NCBI GenBank assembly: GCA_963756365.1
Contig: CAVWNF010000003.1
Coordinates: forward strand, 744,001-808,000
DNA length: 64,000 bases
From: WHTI01 sp963756365
Lineage (GTDB): Bacteria > Actinomycetota > CADDZG01 > WHSQ01
Reading direction: 5' to 3'
In this document: in pieces, positions 42,031 through 51,180 of the stretch
Numbering within the stretch: the stretch's first letter is position 1
How the letters are laid out: each line of letters begins with the position of its first letter
The notes under the pieces: model-generated
Told to the model about the DNA's origin: nothing
The model's input: the letters and a program-made list of their open reading frames with translations, nothing else
The model's database searches: none
Program-made: the position numbers and the translations under genes

Positions 42031-44382
42031 ATGAAACGCGTCGCCGCAGCCATGCTTTCGTTCGCCGTGATCGGGGGGCTGTTCGCGCCGGCAGCTGCTG
42101 ATCTCCCCGAGCCCGAGGCCGGACTCACCCATCTGATCGGCGCCCTCCACGAACACAGCGGCTACTCCGATGGGTTCCCCGGATCTAGACCGGCCGACTA
42201 CTACGCCTCCGGCAAGGCGTTCGGTCTCGATTTCCTGGCTGGCAGCGAGCATTCCGACAACGCGGAGCTTCCGGTTGTCCTCAATGAAGGGTGCCTGTCG
42301 CCTGAGATAGCCGAGTGCGCCTACGCCGACAAAGACGAGCCCACCGATTCCCTACGGAAGTGGGACGCCACGCTCGAGCAGGCAGCGGCCGCCACCACCG
42401 AGGGGTTCAGTGCGATGCGCGGCTTCGAGTGGTCGTCGGATCGGTTCGGACACCTGAACGTCTACTCCTCCCGGAACTACACCAACGCCTATCGGGATGG
42501 TGGGTTCGTTTCGCTCGACACGTTCTGGAACTGGTTCACCAGGAGCCCGGATCTCGGCGGAGGAGCGGATGGCATCGCCACCTTCAACCACCCGGGTGAC
42601 AAGAAGCTCGACCCGTCGGATCCCGCCTTCAACTGGAACCATTTCGAGTACCGCCCGGAGGCAGATGACCGGATGGTCGGGCTCGAGGTCTTCAACGGCA
42701 ATAAGGATTTCGTCACCCGTGGGTACTACACGGAGGCGCTCGACAAGGGCTGGCATGTAGGCGCGCTCGGAGCCGAGGACAAGGGCCATGACCCGAGCGA
42801 CGGCGACGGGCGTGCCGATCCCAACGGAGTGACCGATGACTGGGGCGGCGACAAGTGGGCCAAGACGGTAGTCATCGCGACGGCTAACACCCCCGATGCC
42901 ATCGCGGAAGCTATGAGGGCTCGTCGCATGTACGCGGTGCGGGATCGGTCCATCCGGATCGACCTGACCGCCGACGGCCATCCGATGGGATCTCGTCTCG
43001 TGAGGCCCGAGGGTACGGTCGTCCCGATAGAAGTCACGGTCGTAGGGGAGCAGATCGCCTCGGCCGAGCTGATCTCCAACGCAGGCGAGGTTGTCGCTTC
43101 GGCACCCCTCCCGGCCTCCGAAGGGGAGGGCCTGAGCTTCGGGGCCCCCGTGGAGGCAAGCGAGACCTACTACTTCGTGCGGGTGAACGGGCCGACCGGC
43201 CCGGTGGCCTATTCCAGCCCGGTGTGGATCGCCCCTGAGCGAGCCTCTGGAGACGGCGAATGGCTTGCCGGAGACCTCCATATCCACACGACCTACTCGC
43301 ACGATTCCTACGGGGGCCCGGGCGATGACAACACCGGCCCGGACGAGGCCTACACGCTGGGGCACTCGGTCACCTCGCAGATGGCGGTCGCCGCATCGAG
43401 GGGTCTCGATTTCCTCGCGATCACCGATCACAACGACGTTCGATCACAAACAGATGGCGGTTTCGAAACAGCCCGCTCTCTGGGCGTCATCCCGCTACCC
43501 GGCTACGAGAACTCCCTCCGGGGCCATGCGCAGATGCTGGGCGCGCGTGAGATCTATGACAAGGGTGACTCGTCGGCCGCGGCTGTGGCGACGATGGCCG
43601 CGGAGCTCAGAACCGATGGCGGCGTCTTCCAGATCAACCATCCCTACGACGGTCTGACCGTAGATGAGCCCAGTTGGACATACGGGGACGCGATCGTCCC
43701 CGACACGATCGAGGTGTGGAACATCAGCCGCCTCTACCAGTTGCCATTTCCCTCGGCCACGGACAACGACGAGGGCATCCGGTTCTGGGAGAGCTTCCTC
43801 GACGACGGGTTCCACGTCGGGGCCACTGGAGGGGCCGACAACCACTACGTCGCGACGACCCCGATCCAGGGGGCCGGGCAGCCGACGACCTGGGTCTACG
43901 CGGCGGATCGTTCCCAGGGGGCGATCCTCGACGCACTCCGAGCCGGGCGCACGTTCATCTCGCATCAGCCGCCAAACCTCGGAGGCCCCAGCCTGTTCCT
44001 CGAGGGCGACCCGAACGGAGATGGGAACTTCGAGGCCATGGTCGGTGACACCGTTCCAACCGGAACTCCACTCAGGGCTCGGGTCGCCGGGGCTCCGGGT
44101 TCGATCCTGCGGATCTTCACCAACGGGGGTGCGCAGGTCGGCTCTGAGATCCCCGTCACCTCGCCGGACTTCTCCTTCGGATTCACCGTTCCGGCAGATT
44201 CCAGCTGGGCCAGGATCGAGATCGCCGAGCCCGACGTCCGGGCCGAGCGGGTCGAGGCCTGCGAGCCGGTCCTGGGCGAGTACTCGACCTACTGCCGCAA
44301 CCAGGTAGCGGTACTGGCCATGACCTCTGCGATCTACCTGACCGAGCCAAGTCCCGAGGGGGCCCTGGCCGCCGTCCGGTAG
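42031..44382 (+). CDS. Secreted CehA-like phosphoesterase with two PHP domains
   Basis: A 783-residue exported protein (signal MKRVAAAMLSFAVIGGLFAPAAA). The first PHP domain begins GALHEHSGYSDG (H40, H42) and the second GDLHIHTTYSHD (H417, H419), followed by AITDHNDV. Both have the HxH and Asp/His motifs needed for metal binding, and between them lies a beta-rich linker (about 330-400). The C-terminus is another beta domain. PHP enzymes hydrolyse phosphoesters or organophosphates with divalent metals. Two apparently intact catalytic domains in one exported chain is notable. Confidence 0.87.
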   Translation: MKRVAAAMLSFAVIGGLFAPAAADLPEPEAGLTHLIGALHEHSGYSDGFPGSRPADYYASGKAFGLDFLAGSEHSDNAELPVVLNEGCLSPEIAECAYADKDEPTDSLRKWDATLEQAAAATTEGFSAMRGFEWSSDRFGHLNVYSSRNYTNAYRDGGFVSLDTFWNWFTRSPDLGGGADGIATFNHPGDKKLDPSDPAFNWNHFEYRPEADDRMVGLEVFNGNKDFVTRGYYTEALDKGWHVGALGAEDKGHDPSDGDGRADPNGVTDDWGGDKWAKTVVIATANTPDAIAEAMRARRMYAVRDRSIRIDLTADGHPMGSRLVRPEGTVVPIEVTVVGEQIASAELISNAGEVVASAPLPASEGEGLSFGAPVEASETYYFVRVNGPTGPVAYSSPVWIAPERASGDGEWLAGDLHIHTTYSHDSYGGPGDDNTGPDEAYTLGHSVTSQMAVAASRGLDFLAITDHNDVRSQTDGGFETARSLGVIPLPGYENSLRGHAQMLGAREIYDKGDSSAAAVATMAAELRTDGGVFQINHPYDGLTVDEPSWTYGDAIVPDTIEVWNISRLYQLPFPSATDNDEGIRFWESFLDDGFHVGATGGADNHYVATTPIQGAGQPTTWVYAADRSQGAILDALRAGRTFISHQPPNLGGPSLFLEGDPNGDGNFEAMVGDTVPTGTPLRARVAGAPGSILRIFTNGGAQVGSEIPVTSPDFSFGFTVPADSSWARIEIAEPDVRAERVEACEPVLGEYSTYCRNQVAVLAMTSAIYLTEPSPEGALAAVR

Positions 44383-44413
44383 GGAGCGCGGTCTCCTCCG
44401 AGAACCTCGACGC

Positions 44414-44872
44414 CTAGCGCGAGGCTTCGAACGCCTCCAGGCCGCGCATGGCGGTGGTTCGGATCTTGTTCTGCATGAAGGATGTTCCGCCGAGGAGCTT
44501 GCCGGGAAGGCCGAGTGCCTGGCCGGCCCAGGCCTTGAGGTTGAACTCGTCACGGTGCTGGATGATCAGACCGTCGGAGAACATGAACGTGGCGTCGATG
44601 ACGTTGTGGACCTTCTTGCCGGTCGAGAAGGTGTACCAAGCTTCCCAGTGAGCCGTGCCGGTCGAGTCGTTTGCGCTTACGACCCGGTACTCGATCCGTA
44701 GGTCCTTCCCGCGTGCGCAGAGCATGCGCCACATGTTCTTGGCGTGCTCACCATTCAGGTCGGTGAAGACCGGATCGGAGAAGTGCACATCGGGGTGGTA
44801 GCAGGCAGCCATCCCCTCGGCATCCTTGCGGCTGAAAGCGTCGTAGAAGCGTTCGATCGTTTGCGTAGTCAT
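44414..44872 (-). CDS. SnoaL-like/NTF2-fold protein
   Basis: A 152-residue cone-shaped NTF2-like protein. It starts TIERFYDAFSRKDAEGMAACYHPDVHFSDPVF, the classic SnoaL opening, and continues HWEAWYTFSTGKKVHNVIDATFMFSDGLIIQHRDEFNL. Proteins of this fold bind small hydrophobic molecules or act as isomerases or hydrolases; this one has no identifiable substrate. It follows the secreted S15 hydrolase on the minus strand by 10 bases upstream, but lacks a signal peptide. Confidence 0.88.
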   Translation of the reverse strand: MTTQTIERFYDAFSRKDAEGMAACYHPDVHFSDPVFTDLNGEHAKNMWRMLCARGKDLRIEYRVVSANDSTGTAHWEAWYTFSTGKKVHNVIDATFMFSDGLIIQHRDEFNLKAWAGQALGLPGKLLGGTSFMQNKIRTTAMRGLEAFEASR

Positions 44873-44882
44873 GGGCAGGAGC

Positions 44883-46643
44883 CTACGGCCCGACGACTGG
44901 GAGCACCAACCTCGATCCGACCTCGGTTACTCCTGGGACTGGTCCGTTCGCATAGGCGAGCGTTCCAGCGGCCCCCGGGACCGCCCACACGGTGTTGGAG
45001 CCCTGGAGGATCAGGCCGATGCGACTGCCCTTCGTGAACGTGTAGTCCTGCGGTAGGAAGCGCACGACGCCGTGCTGCCAACCGGTCTTGGGATCTGCGG
45101 TACCGAGTCCATCACGGTATGAGAGGTTCAGGAACCCCCGCTCGACGAGGTTGAGGTTCCCGTTCGGGAGCACCTCGACGAGTATCGGAGTGATGTGCTG
45201 GCCCGGCGTGGACGAGTTGACCCACGTATCGAACAGGGCCGAGCCGGCGATCCTCAAGTCTTCCTCGAGCACGGCAGATTCGTGGAACAACGAGTAGTAG
45301 CCGTGGCCTTTGACGGGGCCGAGGGGACCGGGGAGTGTCGTGCCGCGGTTCGCCGGATCGCGCAGGGTCATCTCTTCGCTGATAGTTGCCGTATCGACGT
45401 GGGTCCAGCCTCCGCCGTCATTCTGAGGTTCGGGGCTGAGCACTCCCGTCTCACCCTTCGTGCCTGCCGGGCCCACTGAGGGGACGCCATCGATGGGATC
45501 GAAACGACGGCCGAGGTAGAGGATCTGATCGGTGGTCCCGATCGGGGGCCAGGCAGTCTCTTTCGAGTAGGTGGCCGCCGCGCCAGCCGAGGTGCGACCG
45601 AGCGTACTCACCGGCGACGTGCCCGGGAGTCCCTTGGCCTCGCCCTTAAGCGTCTGGGCCCAGAAATCGTCCACCAGTTGCTGATATCCAGGCCCGGAGC
45701 CGCCTGCGTGGCTCGACTGCGTCATCCACAACATCTTGAAAGGAGCGCCTTCGGTCACATCGAGCGTCTCGGGGTCATCGACCGCGAGTGACTCGTAAAG
45801 ATCGAGACCCTCCTGCTGCTTGACGTTGTAGTCCTGCCAGCCGTGGACAACGAGGGTCGCTGCCCGATACTGACCCTCTGCCGCCGGGGCGAGGTAGTCG
45901 CGCTCGCTCCAGAAGTCCCCGTAGTTCGGGGTGCGGCTGTAGGCCTGGTTGGTGTGCTCGATCGCTCCACACTCATCGGCGCGCGAGGCTGCGATCTCGG
46001 CGAAGCGAGGGTCGGTGGGATCAGCCACGACCGTGTCGCTGAAGCCGACATCGAACAACAGGGGAGTGTCGAATCCCTCGTCCGTTGGTGTGCGTGAGTT
46101 CAGGAAGTACCGGACCCCTGAGTTGTAGGCGTAGCCGTACCACCGGCTGATCGCGGCGATAGGGATGATGCCCTTGAGTTCGGGGATCCCGGTGGCGGCA
46201 ACCATGTTGGCCGTCGTGCCCTCGTAGGAGACCCCGGTCATCCCGACGTTTCCGTTCGACCACGGGAGTCCCGCGAGGTACTTCACGACGTCCACGCCGG
46301 ACTGCTGCTCCTTCGCGCCGCCGTAGTCCCAGCACCCGGTTGATCCCCGGGTTCCGAGGACATCGGCGACCGCTCGGGCGTAGCCCTTCGGGTTGTAGCG
46401 CGCCGCGATGGCGTCGTCCGCCGGGGTGGGCTCGCCGAGGGAGTTATAGGGCGAGTACGTGAGGATGACTGGCTGGGTTGCGGCGTCGAAGGCTGCGTCC
46501 CGCATGATCTCGACGCGGATCAGGGCGCCGTCTACAGACTCGACGTAATGAACCTCGTAGACGGTCGCTGCGTGGGCCGGTGCGGCGGGCAAGATGCCCG
46601 CCGCTACCACCAGCGCTGCAACGGCAGCCAATCTCCTCATCAT
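44883..46643 (-). CDS. Secreted S15/CocE-family hydrolase
   Basis: The 586-residue protein has a signal peptide (LAAVAALVVAAGILPAAPAHA) and an S15 hydrolase core. GVSYEG holds the nucleophile serine, HGWQDYNVKQQEG the acid, and MTQSSHAGG the histidine. The C-terminal third (from about 400) is the jelly-roll domain of X-Pro dipeptidyl-peptidase/cocaine-esterase proteins. It cleaves acyl bonds outside the cell; the substrate is unknown. It begins four bases after the stop of LVIVD copy 2 on the same strand, so the two are almost certainly co-expressed. Confidence 0.9.
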   Translation of the reverse strand: MMRRLAAVAALVVAAGILPAAPAHAATVYEVHYVESVDGALIRVEIMRDAAFDAATQPVILTYSPYNSLGEPTPADDAIAARYNPKGYARAVADVLGTRGSTGCWDYGGAKEQQSGVDVVKYLAGLPWSNGNVGMTGVSYEGTTANMVAATGIPELKGIIPIAAISRWYGYAYNSGVRYFLNSRTPTDEGFDTPLLFDVGFSDTVVADPTDPRFAEIAASRADECGAIEHTNQAYSRTPNYGDFWSERDYLAPAAEGQYRAATLVVHGWQDYNVKQQEGLDLYESLAVDDPETLDVTEGAPFKMLWMTQSSHAGGSGPGYQQLVDDFWAQTLKGEAKGLPGTSPVSTLGRTSAGAAATYSKETAWPPIGTTDQILYLGRRFDPIDGVPSVGPAGTKGETGVLSPEPQNDGGGWTHVDTATISEEMTLRDPANRGTTLPGPLGPVKGHGYYSLFHESAVLEEDLRIAGSALFDTWVNSSTPGQHITPILVEVLPNGNLNLVERGFLNLSYRDGLGTADPKTGWQHGVVRFLPQDYTFTKGSRIGLILQGSNTVWAVPGAAGTLAYANGPVPGVTEVGSRLVLPVVGP

Positions 46644-46647
46644 CTTG

Positions 46648-48165
46648 TTACCGACCGAGCTTGGAGTTCTCGGCGTTCAAGATGCAGAACGGCAACGCCG
46701 ACTTCCACGACACCTTGGGAGCTTGGGCCTTGACCTGCTTGTACTGGGCCGGCGTGTACCAGCTGCCCGTAGCGGCGGCGGTGGGGGCCGACGCATCGAA
46801 GCGGAAGATGTCGAGACCGCGGTTGATGTCGTTCGAGTAGACGAAGAAGGAACCGTCCTCCTCGAACGCATTGGTCTTGGCGCTCCACGTGTTCGAGTCG
46901 GGGAACCAGTAGTAACCGAGTTCCTTCATCCCGGTGCTGACGCTGCCGGTTGTCGGACCGCCCTCGGTGGGGATGGTGGCGCCCACCGACGGGCCGATCA
47001 TGCTCGAGATGTCCACGACGTGCGTTCCGGCGTTGTACCAGGCGATCGTCATGATCTTCTGCTCGGGGTAGAAGCGCAGGACGTGCGAGGTGCAGCCCAG
47101 AGCAGAGCCGGTCTGGTCGGTGCCGCCACCTGCCGGCTTGACGACGGGGGCCTCGAACACGCCGACCTTGACCGGGCTGCGCTCGAGGTCGCCCGTGATG
47201 TCGAACACGTGGATCGCACCGCCGGGGCAGACCGAGCCGTAGCTACCGCCGCCGACCTCATCGGTGACGACCAGGAAGTCTCGCTCGCCGAGCGGAGTGT
47301 CCATCGTCACAGGCTCTGACTGGTGGTGGATCGTGATCGAAGGGTCGACGATGCGACCTATGACGACTGGGTTGGCAGGATCGGTCGTGTCGAACACCAG
47401 GGAGTGGTTGATGGCGGCCGAGTACGCGCGGGTGCCATCTGCGTTGAAGCTGATGTCGTGCGAGTCGATGCCGGTCGTAAGGGTGACGGTCTTGGTCATC
47501 TTGGGAGCGGTCACGTCGCTGATGTCGACGATCTCGATCGCACCGACACCGCCGGTGAGCTCATTGTTCGAGTTGTAGAGGTACAGGCCGCCCGGGTGGA
47601 CGGTCATGTTGTGCGAGCCCTTCGACAGGTTGATGAACGACACGGTCTCGGGCTGGTACGGGTTGCTCAGGTCGACGATGAAGGTCCCCAGGTTGTTGCC
47701 CATCGAGTACCCGGCGCCCTTGGCGTCCCGGTAGCACTCGGAGCTGATGACCTGGCCGTAGTCGGCGGTGTAGGTCGCGAGTGTCCGCCCGTCGCGCTGG
47801 AACACCTGGATGTCGCCCTGCGACAGCTTGCAGTCGTAGATCGAAACCAGCTCGGTGTTCTCGGGGTCGGTGATGTCGTAGATCTGCATGCCCTTGGTGA
47901 GGCTCCCGCCGAGGGCGAACTCGTGGACCCCGGTGGCGCCTTCGGGCTTCTCGCCCTCGGGGATGTCGGTGACGTCGATCGAGGTGAACTCGATGTCACT
48001 CCCGCCGCCCCCGGACTGTCCGGCGACGTTCACCTGCGGGATGTTCTTGATGTGGGTCATGTTCTGACTGTTGAAGGCGGCCGCAGGGGCCGACCCTGCG
48101 CTTACCGGCACCACCTGGAACGCGATAACTGCGGCGAACATCACGGCGAGGCTTCGCAGACGCAT
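46648..48165 (-). CDS. Secreted LVIVD-repeat beta-propeller protein (copy 2)
   Basis: A 505-residue exported protein (signal ending VVPVSAGSA). Repeats such as GMQIYDITDPENTELVSIYD, IVDLSNPYQPETVSF and HSLVFDTTDPANPVVIGRI are LVIVD-type blades. SHNMTVHPGGLYLYNS stands where copies 1, 3 and 4 have the HTx2Cx3-4C motif, so the cysteines are absent here. GCTSHVL, WYNAGTHVVDIS and DINRGLDIFRF remain. It starts after GAAGGAGAG and is followed by an S15 hydrolase. The leader carries the shared element at 48248-48261. Confidence 0.82.
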   Translation of the reverse strand: MRLRSLAVMFAAVIAFQVVPVSAGSAPAAAFNSQNMTHIKNIPQVNVAGQSGGGGSDIEFTSIDVTDIPEGEKPEGATGVHEFALGGSLTKGMQIYDITDPENTELVSIYDCKLSQGDIQVFQRDGRTLATYTADYGQVISSECYRDAKGAGYSMGNNLGTFIVDLSNPYQPETVSFINLSKGSHNMTVHPGGLYLYNSNNELTGGVGAIEIVDISDVTAPKMTKTVTLTTGIDSHDISFNADGTRAYSAAINHSLVFDTTDPANPVVIGRIVDPSITIHHQSEPVTMDTPLGERDFLVVTDEVGGGSYGSVCPGGAIHVFDITGDLERSPVKVGVFEAPVVKPAGGGTDQTGSALGCTSHVLRFYPEQKIMTIAWYNAGTHVVDISSMIGPSVGATIPTEGGPTTGSVSTGMKELGYYWFPDSNTWSAKTNAFEEDGSFFVYSNDINRGLDIFRFDASAPTAAATGSWYTPAQYKQVKAQAPKVSWKSALPFCILNAENSKLGR

Positions 48166-48245
48166 AGGTACGACTCTCCTTCGTCGGCGCCCAGGGGGCG
48201 CAGTGGCTAACTCGTGGGTCTAAATACCCCGATTCACCCCCTTTT

Positions 48246-48269
48246 GCCTTTGTGCAAGTGCCCAAAGGC
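48246..48269. promoter_or_regulatory. Inverted repeat with shared element in the divergent LVIVD promoter region
   Basis: GCCTTTG (48246-48252) pairs with CAAAGGC (48263-48269) over a 10-base loop. On the minus strand it contains GCACTTGCACAAAG, identical to 34984-34997. It lies 82 bases upstream of copy 2 and about 66 bases upstream of copy 3, between divergent genes, so it cannot be a terminator of either. A second hairpin, GCGCCC/GGGCGC, lies at 48187-48201. Confidence 0.55.
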
Positions 48270-48335
48270 CCCTGGGCTCGCTTCGCCAAATCCTCTTCAG
48301 CGGTCCGTGGGGGCCCGACTCTTCGAGGAGGCAGG

Positions 48336-49874
48336 ATGATCCGCAGGGCATTTTCGACACTTGTGGCGACAGCGTGTTTCGCCGCGATCGGCGCACCGAG
48401 CGCGTTGGGCTCGGTAACGCTGGCCGTCCCCGTCCCGGTCGTCGCCAGCGACAACGTTGAGCTGTTGGCGTCGATCCCGGATGTCACCGCGATCTCTACG
48501 GCGTTCTCCCAGGACGAGCCGACGATGTACGTCAACAGCACCAACGGGATCAGCATCTATGACATCTCGAACCCGGAACTCCCGATCCCACAGGGCTTCC
48601 TGCCCCTGCCTCACTTCGAGAACGAGTCGATGAGCCTCGGTGAGCGTGCTGACGGGACCAAGTTCGTCCTCATCGGGGTGGACGTCCATGCGATCACGCC
48701 GACGGACGCGAGTCGGCCGGTGATAGCCGGGACCTCGCAGCGGCACTTGATCGTTGTCGACGTGACCGACCCCTCGGATCCACACATCCGAGGGCGGGTC
48801 AACACTCAGTCGAGCACTCACACGGTGCAGTGCCTTCCCCCCGACTGCACCTACGCCTACACCTCCGGCGCTTACCAAACGAACAAGTTCGATGTCATCG
48901 ACCTGACCGACCTCGACAACCCGAAGGAAGTCGCTCACCCCGGAAACATCGCCGGGGCGGCGAGCGGTCTGGGTGGACACCAGTGGGACCTCGACGATGC
49001 CGGGCTCATCTGGTCGTCCGGGGGCACCGGGTTGGCTGCGTACGACATCTCCGACCCCCTCAACCCCCAGGTCCTCGCCTCGACCGACGCGAACGGAACC
49101 AAGTCTCCGTACAACAACTTCATCCTGCACAACTCGTACCACCCGAACGCTGACGAGTTCACCCAGGAGCCGGTGCTCAACGAGGCAACCGGCGAGCAGA
49201 TCGGCCTTTCCAGCGGTGAGCCGTCCCTCGACGGTGGCAACATCCTGCTTGCGACCGAGGAGGACTACGACAACCCGGTCTGTGGTGGAGGAGCGGGCGA
49301 GGGAACGTTCTCGACCTGGCACATCCCCTACCTCGACGTGGCCCAGAGCCAGAAGGACAACCCCGGGACGGAAGCGAGGCCCCAGGGACTTCACAACAAG
49401 GGCAAGATCACTCCACTCGACACCTGGAATACCGAGATCCTTAACAGCGGACAGCCGACGGTGGCCGGCGCCTTGTGCTCGGCTCACTACTTCACCTTCC
49501 ACGACGCTGGGTTCATCGCTCAGGGCTGGTACCAGCAGGGGACCAGGATCCTCGACGTGCGTGACCCCGCGGACATCAAGCAGGTCGGATACTTCTTCAC
49601 CGGTGCGAGCGAGACATGGCACGCCTACTGGGTGCCCGAGCGTGACGCCGAGGGCAACGTGACCGGGCGCGACACGAACATCCTCTACACGAACGATGTT
49701 GCTCGGGGGATCGACGTTCTCCGAGTGACCCTGCCCGATACCGCTCCCGAGGCGACGGTGGACCTCACGGCCCCGATCCTGCCGCAGTGGCTGTCGCAGG
49801 AGGCGATCATTTCGTCTCCGGCCAGCAAGAGGTTCGGGTTCCTCTGCCGGATCCCGACCGGGGACCTTCGTTGA
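48336..49874 (+). CDS. Secreted LVIVD-repeat beta-propeller protein (copy 3)
   Basis: ATG 48336 follows GAGGAGG and gives a 512-residue exported protein (signal FSTLVATACFAAIGAPSALG). DNVELLASIPDVTAIS opens the mature protein, a segment shared with copy 4. Blades include GISIYDISNPELPIPQGFLPL and HLIVVDVTDPSDPHIRGRV. H162, C166 and C171 (HTVQCLPPDC) form the shared motif; LCSAHYF, WYQQGTRILDV and NDVARGIDVLRV follow, and the end is FGFLCRIPTGDLR. The stop overlaps the start of copy 4, indicating an operon. The function is unknown. Confidence 0.82.
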   Translation: MIRRAFSTLVATACFAAIGAPSALGSVTLAVPVPVVASDNVELLASIPDVTAISTAFSQDEPTMYVNSTNGISIYDISNPELPIPQGFLPLPHFENESMSLGERADGTKFVLIGVDVHAITPTDASRPVIAGTSQRHLIVVDVTDPSDPHIRGRVNTQSSTHTVQCLPPDCTYAYTSGAYQTNKFDVIDLTDLDNPKEVAHPGNIAGAASGLGGHQWDLDDAGLIWSSGGTGLAAYDISDPLNPQVLASTDANGTKSPYNNFILHNSYHPNADEFTQEPVLNEATGEQIGLSSGEPSLDGGNILLATEEDYDNPVCGGGAGEGTFSTWHIPYLDVAQSQKDNPGTEARPQGLHNKGKITPLDTWNTEILNSGQPTVAGALCSAHYFTFHDAGFIAQGWYQQGTRILDVRDPADIKQVGYFFTGASETWHAYWVPERDAEGNVTGRDTNILYTNDVARGIDVLRVTLPDTAPEATVDLTAPILPQWLSQEAIISSPASKRFGFLCRIPTGDLR

Positions 49875-51148
49875 GGAGGCTCATCGCCGGATTCGGCACC
49901 ATCTTGTTGATGGCGTCGTGGGCTCCCGTAGATCTCGTCGGGGAGCCCGGGCCCGGTTACTTCGCTACGGACAATGTCGAGTGGATCGCCAACATCCCGC
50001 TCAACACGGATAGTGCCGGGGCGCGGATCCTCGATGACTACATGTACGTGACCGAGGACAGGGGCCTGACGATCTACGACATCAGCGATCCCGTGCTGCC
50101 GGTCCCGGTGAGCTTCACGCCGGTGCCGCAGATGCCCTATTACACGGAGGAGGACGTCGATACGAACGGCGAGATCCTCCTGATCGGATCTTACGGAGAC
50201 GTCACCGACGGCACTCCGGTCAACTGGGTGAGCGTGATCGATGTCTCTGACAAGTCTCTCCCGGTGACGCTCGCGAGGGTCAACGGGGCCGACAATCACA
50301 CGATCAGCTGCATCCTCGACTGCACGTGGGCATACGGATCCGACGGAGCGATCATCGACCTGAGGGACCCGAACGCCCCCGTCAGGCTCGCCAAGAAGTG
50401 GACCGCTGGGCTCGGGATCAGCGGAACCCACGACGTGACCGAGATCTCTCCAGGGCTCGTCATGACCTCGAGCAAGCCGATCACCTACCTGGATGCGCGC
50501 GACGACCCCGCCAACCCCAAGATCATCGCTACGGGCACCTCGGGCGATAACCGTTTCATCCACGGCAACCTATGGCCCCAGGGAGGGACGGACGAGTTCC
50601 TTCTGGTCGGCGGTGAGACCGGCGGGAGTTGCAACGAGACGACGGCAGGTGCGTTCATGACCTTCGATCCGGTCCACGAGATCGATGCCAGCGGCGAAGA
50701 CAAGCTCGTGCGATTCGACATGATCGATCAATACCGTGTCACTACCGGGCTTCCCACCGATGGCCGCTCGCCTTACGACCAGTACTGCGCTCACTGGTTC
50801 TCTACCCATCCCGACTACGCGGACGGAGGCCTGGTGGCGATGGGCTGGTACGAGCACGGAACGAGGTTCCTCGATGTCTCGGATCAAGGAGAGATCACCG
50901 AGGTCGGGTACTTCCTGCCTGTTGGGGGTTCCACCTCGGCCGCCTATTGGGTCACCGACGAGATCCTGTATTCGGTGGACTACCAGCGGGGCATCGACAT
51001 CCTTCGTTTCACTAACACCCCTGCGAGCGAGCGACTGTCCGTTCCAGCCCCTGCAGGGTTCAACCCAGTTGTGCAGAAGGTTCCCGTAGGTGTGCTGACC
51101 GACGCTCCCCGTAAACGCGGCTCGTTCGTCTGCCCGCTTCCGTTCTAG
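49871..51148 (+). CDS. Secreted LVIVD-repeat beta-propeller protein (copy 4)
   Basis: A 425-residue protein. The start is placed at TTG 49871, overlapping the previous stop, giving the signal LRRLIAGFGTILLMASWAP. TDNVEWIANIP, GLTIYDISDPVLPVPVSF and VSVIDVSDKSLPVTLARV show the family repeats. H143, C147 and C151 (NHTISCILDC) form the shared motif, then YCAHWF, WYEHGTRFLDV and VDYQRGIDILRF, with the C-terminus GSFVCPLPF. The four-base overlap with copy 3 and the 32-base gap to the metallopeptidase point to one transcript. Confidence 0.8.
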   Translation: MRRLIAGFGTILLMASWAPVDLVGEPGPGYFATDNVEWIANIPLNTDSAGARILDDYMYVTEDRGLTIYDISDPVLPVPVSFTPVPQMPYYTEEDVDTNGEILLIGSYGDVTDGTPVNWVSVIDVSDKSLPVTLARVNGADNHTISCILDCTWAYGSDGAIIDLRDPNAPVRLAKKWTAGLGISGTHDVTEISPGLVMTSSKPITYLDARDDPANPKIIATGTSGDNRFIHGNLWPQGGTDEFLLVGGETGGSCNETTAGAFMTFDPVHEIDASGEDKLVRFDMIDQYRVTTGLPTDGRSPYDQYCAHWFSTHPDYADGGLVAMGWYEHGTRFLDVSDQGEITEVGYFLPVGGSTSAAYWVTDEILYSVDYQRGIDILRFTNTPASERLSVPAPAGFNPVVQKVPVGVLTDAPRKRGSFVCPLPF

Positions 51149-51180
51149 GACATCAAGGCACAGAGAAAGGGCTCCATCAC

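Noticed and set aside
48297..49622. Long open frames antisense to real genes (here 441 codons; also opposite sufS at 10089-11375 and the PHP gene at 42352-43431).
   Set aside because: They are opposite genes with clear family motifs, have Arg/Val/Asp-rich compositions typical of GC-driven antisense frames, and show no domain.
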